A stretch of 64,000 bases of DNA from the NCBI GenBank assembly GCA_964569385.1, contig CAZMUM010000028.1:10423-74422 (forward strand), given 5' to 3'. How positions within the stretch are numbered: the first letter of the stretch is position 1; every line of letters starts with the position of its first letter. Below, piece after piece: positions 59,052 to 64,000 of this stretch. The notes beneath the pieces were generated by a model. It was not told where the DNA came from and searched no databases. It worked only from the letters and a program-made list of their open reading frames with translations. The translations under genes were made by a program, and so were the position numbers. The DNA comes from JAADHX01 sp964569385 (lineage in GTDB: Bacteria; Actinomycetota; Acidimicrobiia; Acidimicrobiales; Poriferisodalaceae).

Positions 59052-59121
59052 GATTCGCCCCTTACGAGTTCATGAAACACAATGTTGGCCTCGACAATAG
59101 GCCATATCTGAAAGAGACACC

Positions 59122-60381
59122 TTGGAAGCGATCACTACAGGCAAACGAGGCTTCTACGGATGGTGGCTTGTCGGCGCAATATTCGTGGTTCTGACCACGA
59201 CGGCCGGGCTCGGTTTCTACAACGCTTCGGTCATCTTGCGTTCGGCAAAGGTCGAGCTCGACGCGTCGGTGACCGTCGTGTCGGGAGCCACGGCATTGTT
59301 CTTCGGCGTCGGTGGGGTCACCGGCTTCGCGCTAGCCAAACTGATGGACCGCGTCGACATTCGCTGGTTCTACGCATCGGGCGCGATCATCGGTGGGGGA
59401 GCGCTCTCCGGGTTGCGCTACGTCGACTCGGTGCTTGATCTATATGTGTTCTTCATCGTGTTTGGTGTTGCTTTTGCGACCGCTGGGTTGGTTCCTTCTG
59501 TGACGGTGGTGGCTCGCTGGTTCGAGGTGAAGCGGTCCGTAGCGCTGTCGATTGCTTCGACCGGGTTGAGTATTGGCGGCATGGTGATAACGCCGGTGGT
59601 CGCCAGGTTGCTCGACACTCGGACCCTCGCTGAGCTGGGTCCGTGGATGGGGCTGGTTTGGGTGATCGGCGTGTTGCCGATCTCGCTGCTGCTCATTCGA
59701 TCGTGGCCCGCCGACAAAGGGCTGCGGCCCTATGGCGCCGCTGAGCCGACTGAACCCTTGGCTGGCGACTCGGCCCGCGTGGCTCATGTTCCGGGTGCAA
59801 CGTTTGTTGATGCTCGGCGTACTCGGTTCTTTCGTTTGTTGGCTGCCACCTACGCCGTAACTTTCTTTGCCCAAGTTGGCGCGCTGGCTCAGCTGTTTTC
59901 GCTCGTTAGTGAGCGACAGTCGACTGGTGTTGCGGCATCGGTGCTCTCAATCCTGGCTTTGTCGAGTGTGTGCGGGCGTTTGGTTGGCGGCGTGGTCGTG
60001 ACAAGGGTGTCGATCACAGCGATGACGGGTTCTCTAATTCTGTTGCAAGGAGCTGCGCTGGCCGCCGTTGCGGTGGCGGATTCGGCAACGGGTCTGCGTT
60101 TGGCCGCGGCGTTGTTCGGCATCAGCGTCGGCAACGTCTTGATGCTTCAGCCGTTGCTGCTCGCCGATGCGTTCGGAGTTCGTGAGTATTCGCGGATCTA
60201 TTCGTTCAACCAGCTGTTCGGAACGGTAGGGGTGGCGGCTGGGCCATTTGTGCTTGGCTTCTTACGCGATGTCGGCGACTATCGGTCAGCGTTCTTGTTT
60301 GCGGCCGCGTGCAATGTGCTGGCGTTTGTGTTGTTCAGGGCCGCAGGTTCGGTCGAGTCGGCAAAGGTTTCGTGGAGTTAG
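59122..60381 (+). CDS. MFS transporter (monocarboxylate-porter-like)
   Basis: A 419-aa, about 12-helix carrier. N-terminal FYGWWLVGAIFVVLTTTAGLGFYNASVIL matches the oxalate/formate-antiporter/MCT-like branch. LAKLMDRVDIRW and the central loop RVAHVPGATFVDARRTRFFRLLAATYAVTFFAQVG follow. Similar in plan to the MFS gene at 52.2 kb but only distantly. TTG start with AAAGAG upstream. ArgS follows 29 nt downstream. Confidence 0.8.
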   Translation: MEAITTGKRGFYGWWLVGAIFVVLTTTAGLGFYNASVILRSAKVELDASVTVVSGATALFFGVGGVTGFALAKLMDRVDIRWFYASGAIIGGGALSGLRYVDSVLDLYVFFIVFGVAFATAGLVPSVTVVARWFEVKRSVALSIASTGLSIGGMVITPVVARLLDTRTLAELGPWMGLVWVIGVLPISLLLIRSWPADKGLRPYGAAEPTEPLAGDSARVAHVPGATFVDARRTRFFRLLAATYAVTFFAQVGALAQLFSLVSERQSTGVAASVLSILALSSVCGRLVGGVVVTRVSITAMTGSLILLQGAALAAVAVADSATGLRLAAALFGISVGNVLMLQPLLLADAFGVREYSRIYSFNQLFGTVGVAAGPFVLGFLRDVGDYRSAFLFAAACNVLAFVLFRAAGSVESAKVSWS

Positions 60382-60410
60382 CCCGTCTTGGGCGGCACAA
60401 TGGCTGCCAT

Positions 60411-62141
60411 ATGTCGGATCCTGTTTCTATCTTGTCGGCGCTGCTGGCCCCGGTGTTTGCCGAGTTGAACGGCGGCGAGCCTGCCGACCCCACTGTGCGG
60501 CCATCGGACCATGCCGACGCCCAGATCAACGGTGCCTTGCCTTTGGCGAAGCGAACCGGTCGCAACCCGCGCGAGGTTGCCCAAGCCGTAATCGATTCTG
60601 GTGTGCTCGATGATGCCGCAGAGTCTCTTGAGGTGGCTGGTCCTGGTTTCATCAACGTCACGTTGGCTTCAAAGTTTCTTGAAGCCCAGTTAGCGGCGGT
60701 TGCAGCCGACGATCGGCTCGGCATTGCGGCCGTCGCGTCGGCCGAAACTGTTGTTGTCGACTATTCGGCGCCAAACGTGGCCAAAGAAATGCACGTCGGT
60801 CACTTACGCACAACGGTCATCGGCGACGCCCTTGTTCGGATGCTCGAGATGCAGGGGCACACGGTCATCCGAGAGAACCACATCGGCGATTGGGGCCGTC
60901 CGTTCGGCATGCTCATCGAGCACCTGATTGATGTTGGCGAAGACGTCTACTCCGCGGGGCTGTCTCAAGGCGATCTCGACGCTTTCTACAAAGCGGCCAA
61001 CAAGAAGTTCGCTGAGTCAGAAGAGTTTCAGGATCGCTCTCGTGCTCGGGTTGTGCTTCTTCAGGGAGGCGACATTGAGACGGGCGAGCTGTGGCGTCGT
61101 CTGGTCGATATGTCGACCGAGTATTTCTCGACTGTGTACGAGAAGCTTGGCGTCTTACTGACTCACGACGATCTCGCGGGCGAGTCGATGTATCAACCGC
61201 TGATGCCAGACATCATCTCAAGCCTCGATGCCGCTGGGTTGATAGAAGACAACGATGGGGCTCGGGTGGTGTTTCCCCCTGGGTTCACTAACCGCCAAGG
61301 CGATCCGCTGCCGCTGATTGTTCAGGCCCGTACTGGTGGGTTCAACTACGCGACAAGTGACCTGGCTTGCGTGTATGACCGGGTGACCAGACTCGGCGCC
61401 GACCGCCTCGTGTATGTAGTGGGGGCGCCGCAGTCTCAACATCTGCAGATGGTGTTCCGTGTGGCCGAGATGGCTGGCTGGCTCAAGCCGCCGGTCGAAG
61501 CAATTCACGTGGCGTTCGGAAACGTTCTTGGCGAAGACCGTAAGATGCTAAAAACTCGTTCCGGTGATCCTCAGAAGTTCGTGGCCCTTCTCGACGGTGC
61601 CATCGAGCGGGCGGCTGCGTCGATTGCCGAGAAGAACCCGGCTATCGACGGTGACGACCGGGCTCGTGTTGCTCAGATGGTTGGTATCGGCGCGATTAAG
61701 TACGCCGATCTATCGATTGACCGCGTCAAGGACTACGTATTCGACTGGGATCGCATGTTGGCCTTCGAGGGCAACACCGGCCCCTACTTGCAGTATGCCC
61801 ATGCCCGGATCTGTTCGATATTTCGCCGGGCTGGCGTCGACCGAGCGTCGGTTAGGTCTGCACCAATCGACCTTGTCGAACCGCAGGAGCGGGCGCTTGC
61901 TATCCGTCTGCTCGGTTACCCGACCGCTCTCGAGGCGACGCTCGCAACGTATAGTCCACACAAGTTGTGCACCTACGTGTACGAGTTGGCTTCAGAGTTC
62001 TCGTCGTTCTACCAGTCGTGTCCCATACTGAAGTCGGACGAGCCGGTGCGAACTAGCAGACTGGCCTTGGCTGATCTGACAGCCAGAACGTTGAACCACA
62101 GCCTCGAATTGTTGGGCATCGAGGCGCCTGAACAGATGTGA
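60411..62141 (+). CDS. argS: Arginyl-tRNA synthetase
   Basis: A 576-aa class I synthetase charging tRNA-Arg. An N-terminal tRNA D-loop-binding domain leads to the signature VDYSAPNVAKEMHVGHLRTTVIGD (HIGH-type HVGH), HIGDWGRPFGMLI, KMSKS-type DRKMLKTRSG, and the anticodon-binding C-terminus FSSFYQSCPIL. MSDPVSILSALL is the expected first helix; the frame stays open upstream into the MFS gene, so the ATG at 60411 is chosen. CACAAT, 9 nt upstream, may serve as -10. Confidence 0.92.
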   Translation: MSDPVSILSALLAPVFAELNGGEPADPTVRPSDHADAQINGALPLAKRTGRNPREVAQAVIDSGVLDDAAESLEVAGPGFINVTLASKFLEAQLAAVAADDRLGIAAVASAETVVVDYSAPNVAKEMHVGHLRTTVIGDALVRMLEMQGHTVIRENHIGDWGRPFGMLIEHLIDVGEDVYSAGLSQGDLDAFYKAANKKFAESEEFQDRSRARVVLLQGGDIETGELWRRLVDMSTEYFSTVYEKLGVLLTHDDLAGESMYQPLMPDIISSLDAAGLIEDNDGARVVFPPGFTNRQGDPLPLIVQARTGGFNYATSDLACVYDRVTRLGADRLVYVVGAPQSQHLQMVFRVAEMAGWLKPPVEAIHVAFGNVLGEDRKMLKTRSGDPQKFVALLDGAIERAAASIAEKNPAIDGDDRARVAQMVGIGAIKYADLSIDRVKDYVFDWDRMLAFEGNTGPYLQYAHARICSIFRRAGVDRASVRSAPIDLVEPQERALAIRLLGYPTALEATLATYSPHKLCTYVYELASEFSSFYQSCPILKSDEPVRTSRLALADLTARTLNHSLELLGIEAPEQM

Positions 62142-62166
62142 TGGGTCGTTGGCCTGGAACTCCGAT

Positions 62167-62577
62167 TTAGCTGGCAGCAAATACTTCTACGGCCACGTCT
62201 AGTGAGTCGTCAAAGGCGATTGCCCTTCCAAGTCGGGCATCGGCGGTGAGGAATGGGCACTGGAGCGACTCGGCTGTAGCGACATAACAAGCGTCGTAGG
62301 GCGCGACGTTGTCGCGGACTTGCCAGATCCGCGAGACGAACGGGCTGGTCGGGAAGACCCGAATCGGAAGGGCCGAGAGGTCTTCGACCGCGGCGGCCGC
62401 CCTGGCCGGTGTGAGTAATTGTCGCAGCAGCTGCTTGCGAATGACGGACACGACTTCGATCCGTAACAGATCGGGAGCGGCGAGTGTTTCGTCGCGGATT
62501 CGGGCTCTTAGAAGGTGTCCGTGTGGGCCATCATCGGCAACTATTGGTGCGATGACAGAAGCATCAACGACGAGCAC
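62167..62577 (-). CDS. vapC: PIN-domain toxin (VapC-type)
   Basis: A 136-aa PIN-fold nuclease. Acidic active-site residues: DASVIAPIVADD at the N-terminus, LLRIEVVSVIRKQLL in the middle (E), APYDACYVATAESL and FLTADARLG (D..D). Probably cleaves tRNA or rRNA when freed from its antitoxin. GTG start overlaps the small upstream gene by 14 nt. Confidence 0.83.
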   Translation of the reverse strand: MLVVDASVIAPIVADDGPHGHLLRARIRDETLAAPDLLRIEVVSVIRKQLLRQLLTPARAAAAVEDLSALPIRVFPTSPFVSRIWQVRDNVAPYDACYVATAESLQCPFLTADARLGRAIAFDDSLDVAVEVFAAS

Positions 62578-62719
62578 GGTCGTCAGCGATGGCCTCGAGT
62601 GAGTCCTCGATGGTGGTCTGACCGCCCTCGCGGCTGTCGATAATGTCTAGGACGTCGGCCAGAGTCGGTGTGTTGGCGACTATTAAACGCTCTCGGTCCC
62701 GTGTTTCGCTGTGTGGCAT
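62564..62719 (-). CDS. vapB: Putative VapB-like antitoxin (51 aa)
   Basis: A frame of 51 codons with no stops (MPHSETRDRERLIVANTPTL, then ADVLDIIDSREGGQTTIEDS and a basic end DDRARR). It overlaps the PIN gene by 14 nt and the end of the DUF222/HNH gene by 37 nt, with no SD, so it would depend on coupling. Size, position and acidic-helix-plus-basic-tail layout fit an antitoxin, but no known VapB DNA-binding fold is evident. Confidence 0.5.
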   Translation of the reverse strand: MPHSETRDRERLIVANTPTLADVLDIIDSREGGQTTIEDSLEAIADDRARR

Positions 62720-63756
62720 GGCGCGCAGCGGATTTTGAGATCATCGGTATGGGTCCGACCTGAAAGTTCGTAGGCGGGTGTGTGGTCATATTCGAGTAGA
62801 TCGTGGCGGCCGCATTCGACGCAGCTGCGATCGCGTTCCTTGACGACCCGTTTCTGTCGGGGAGTTGGGTGCCGCCGGAGACATGATGCGTTCACTGGCC
62901 GACGTTCGGCATCGTGGATGAGCAGTCTGATGAACGCCTCTGGCAGCAGTGAGGCGACGCTGCTGTCGGTAATCGGCGTGCCGTCGTCGAGGCTGCTGCC
63001 GTCGCCGCGAACATGCAGGATTACTTCGAACTTTCGTCTTGCGCCCATATGGTTGGTGAGCAGCTCGACGATGGCGTCGGCGCGGCGATTTGCGACCGTA
63101 GGCCAGGTGCCATCGGCGTCTCGTGCATGTTTGTTGCGCATCATCTGGGTGTCGATGGCGGCTTGCATGATTCCTGCTGCCAATGGAGTGAACCGCATTA
63201 GTGCGGTGACGGTGCCGTCGGGTTCGTTGCGCCACCTGACTGATCGGCTGGCGTGTTGGCGGGCGTCGATGATGTCGTCCGGTTCGTTGTGGGTTGACCA
63301 GATAGCGAGAGCCTTTGCGATTTGGTCGGCTGGTACCCGTTCGGCGATCTCGAGCAGCGCCAACTCGTTGTCGGGTGTGGCGATTCGGGTAATGGAGCGG
63401 ACCTTTGCAAAGGACAGGTTTCCGTTCTCAAACGCAACCGCAGTTGCGCGAAGCTCACTGAGAGCGCGTCCGACGCGAATCCACTCACGCGCCGTGGCAC
63501 AACACACGTCGAGGTGGTCGGCGATCCATCGTGCCGCCGATGGCGAGCCGTCAGCAATCCAGACGGGGCCGTCGGCGAATAGCGCAGCTTCGGTGACGAG
63601 CCCGTGATGCAGGTCGTTCAGTTGGCGACCGCGACCGATGAGGCCTTCGGCGAGTTTGCGTTGCATTTGTAGCTCGGCTTCGTCGAATTGGAGCGGTGCG
63701 TTTTCGCTGCGTCGCTTTGTCGAGGCCGATGCGAATCTGGAATGGGTTTCGAGCAT
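62683..63756 (-). CDS. DUF222 / HNH endonuclease domain protein
   Basis: A 357-aa compact member of the 13E12-type family. DUF222 part: QRKLAEGLIGRGRQLNDLHHGLVTEAALFADG, DGSPSAARWIADHLDVCCATAREWIRVGRALSEL. C-terminal HNH: CVECGRHDLLEYDHTPAYELSGRTHTDDLKIRCAPCHTAKHG. Without the low-complexity linkers of the larger copy at 40-42 kb. GGGGA about 7 nt before the ATG. Its 3' end covers the start of the VapB-like gene. Confidence 0.83.
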   Translation of the reverse strand: MLETHSRFASASTKRRSENAPLQFDEAELQMQRKLAEGLIGRGRQLNDLHHGLVTEAALFADGPVWIADGSPSAARWIADHLDVCCATAREWIRVGRALSELRATAVAFENGNLSFAKVRSITRIATPDNELALLEIAERVPADQIAKALAIWSTHNEPDDIIDARQHASRSVRWRNEPDGTVTALMRFTPLAAGIMQAAIDTQMMRNKHARDADGTWPTVANRRADAIVELLTNHMGARRKFEVILHVRGDGSSLDDGTPITDSSVASLLPEAFIRLLIHDAERRPVNASCLRRHPTPRQKRVVKERDRSCVECGRHDLLEYDHTPAYELSGRTHTDDLKIRCAPCHTAKHGTESV

Positions 63757-63953
63757 GACAAATCCCCGGTGATTGAAGTTCTCTTAAGATCAAGGGGAAG
63801 TCGATCTGCACCAGTCGTGCTTAGGCACGACCCTACATAGGGGGTGGGACGGTCAACCTGAAGCCCTGTTCGCCACTGTGAGCGGCGAAGTTTGAGTTCG
63901 TTGGTCCGATGGCCACCCACAGCGGCCAACCGCGGTTGCGTTTCGATTCGCCG

Positions 63954-63959
63954 TACTCT
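63954..63959 (+). promoter_or_regulatory. -10 hexamer TACTCT for leaderless mRNA of the last gene
   Basis: TACTCT, 6 nt before the GTG at 63966. Confidence 0.45.
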
Positions 63960-63965
63960 GAGGTT

Positions 63966-64000
63966 GTGAGCGAACTTGCCCGCTTCGAAGCGTCATTGGC
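63966..64000 (+). CDS. First 11 codons of an unidentified gene (cut by window end)
   Basis: Reads MSELARFEASL from a GTG placed 6 nt after TACTCT. Too short for a family call. In many actinobacteria lysA follows argS, but nothing here proves it. Call based on promoter spacing only. Confidence 0.4.
   Translation, partial: MSELARFEASL

Overview
The window looks like a chromosomal contig of an uncultured or draft-assembled actinomycetote, most likely class Acidimicrobiia. It is moderately GC-rich and carries actinobacterial markers: two DUF222/HNH (13E12-type) proteins, a DUF3039 protein, a SCO6745-like protein, an MpaB/DUF2236 oxygenase, a DesA-type acyl-ACP desaturase, a CxxC mycoredoxin and a ferrochelatase with a C-terminal Cys cluster. 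A run of exactly 100 N at 44383-44482 is a scaffold gap. Class-level placement is inference. A strong shared signature is a TAnnnT -10 hexamer ending 6-8 nt before the start codon, with no Shine-Dalgarno (SD) sequence, at 15 genes. This implies many leaderless mRNAs.

Layout. 1-11.9 kb: 3' end of thymidine kinase, ferrochelatase, two tandem paralogous membrane-anchored proteins, an SDR reductase, a C-terminally truncated beta-lactamase-fold hydrolase, an orphan CoxL-like molybdopterin subunit, a lipoprotein, a divergent MalQ, DUF3039, a DesA desaturase and an MpaB-like oxygenase. 11.9-16.5 kb: a thiol-redox operon (CcdA, TlpA-like, mycoredoxin), an S9 peptidase and an unknown protein. 16.5-26.5 kb: housekeeping genes phoH-ybeY-CNNM-era, then a PH-like protein, a methyltransferase, a MazEF pair, a PlsY-like membrane protein, dinG, uppS and recO. 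26.5-39.5 kb: an SD-bearing tandem repeat leading into an amidohydrolase, a flippase, then a roughly 10-kb surface-glycan operon. That operon holds a tiny lipoprotein, an O-antigen ligase-like protein, three glycosyltransferases, a nucleoside-phosphorylase-like protein, a nucleotidyltransferase-like protein, two methyltransferases and a B12-binding radical SAM protein. Almost every junction is an ATGA/GTGA-type overlap. A second repeat of the same SD-bearing type follows and precedes a PPOX-like protein.

40-50 kb: a DUF222/HNH protein, a lipoprotein hydrolase, glyS (broken by the gap), a PPDK-like protein, and dnaG-rpoD followed by tRNA-Asn. 50.1-52.0 kb: a small decayed integrative element. 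It lies between tRNA-Asn and an exact 43-bp duplicate of that tRNA's 3' part, contains a terminase-small-subunit-like fragment and a two-gene unknown cargo, and has no integrase. 52-64 kb: tRNA-CAT, two MFS transporters, YqeY, an aldo/keto reductase, a lipoprotein, an inositol-monophosphatase-family protein, a Nudix hydrolase, a SCO6745-like protein, a DUF4389 protein, argS, a VapBC-like pair, a second DUF222/HNH gene and the first codons of a further gene.

Most promising unexplained items: the dispersed SD-containing hairpin repeat (26.5 kb and 39.1 kb), the tRNA-Asn element with its unknown two-gene cargo, the tightly overlapped glycan operon with an embedded phosphorylase-like gene, and three apparent degenerate-enzyme cases (MalQ, PPDK, PlsY-like). 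All calls rest on reading the sequence and remembered family motifs. No database search was run.
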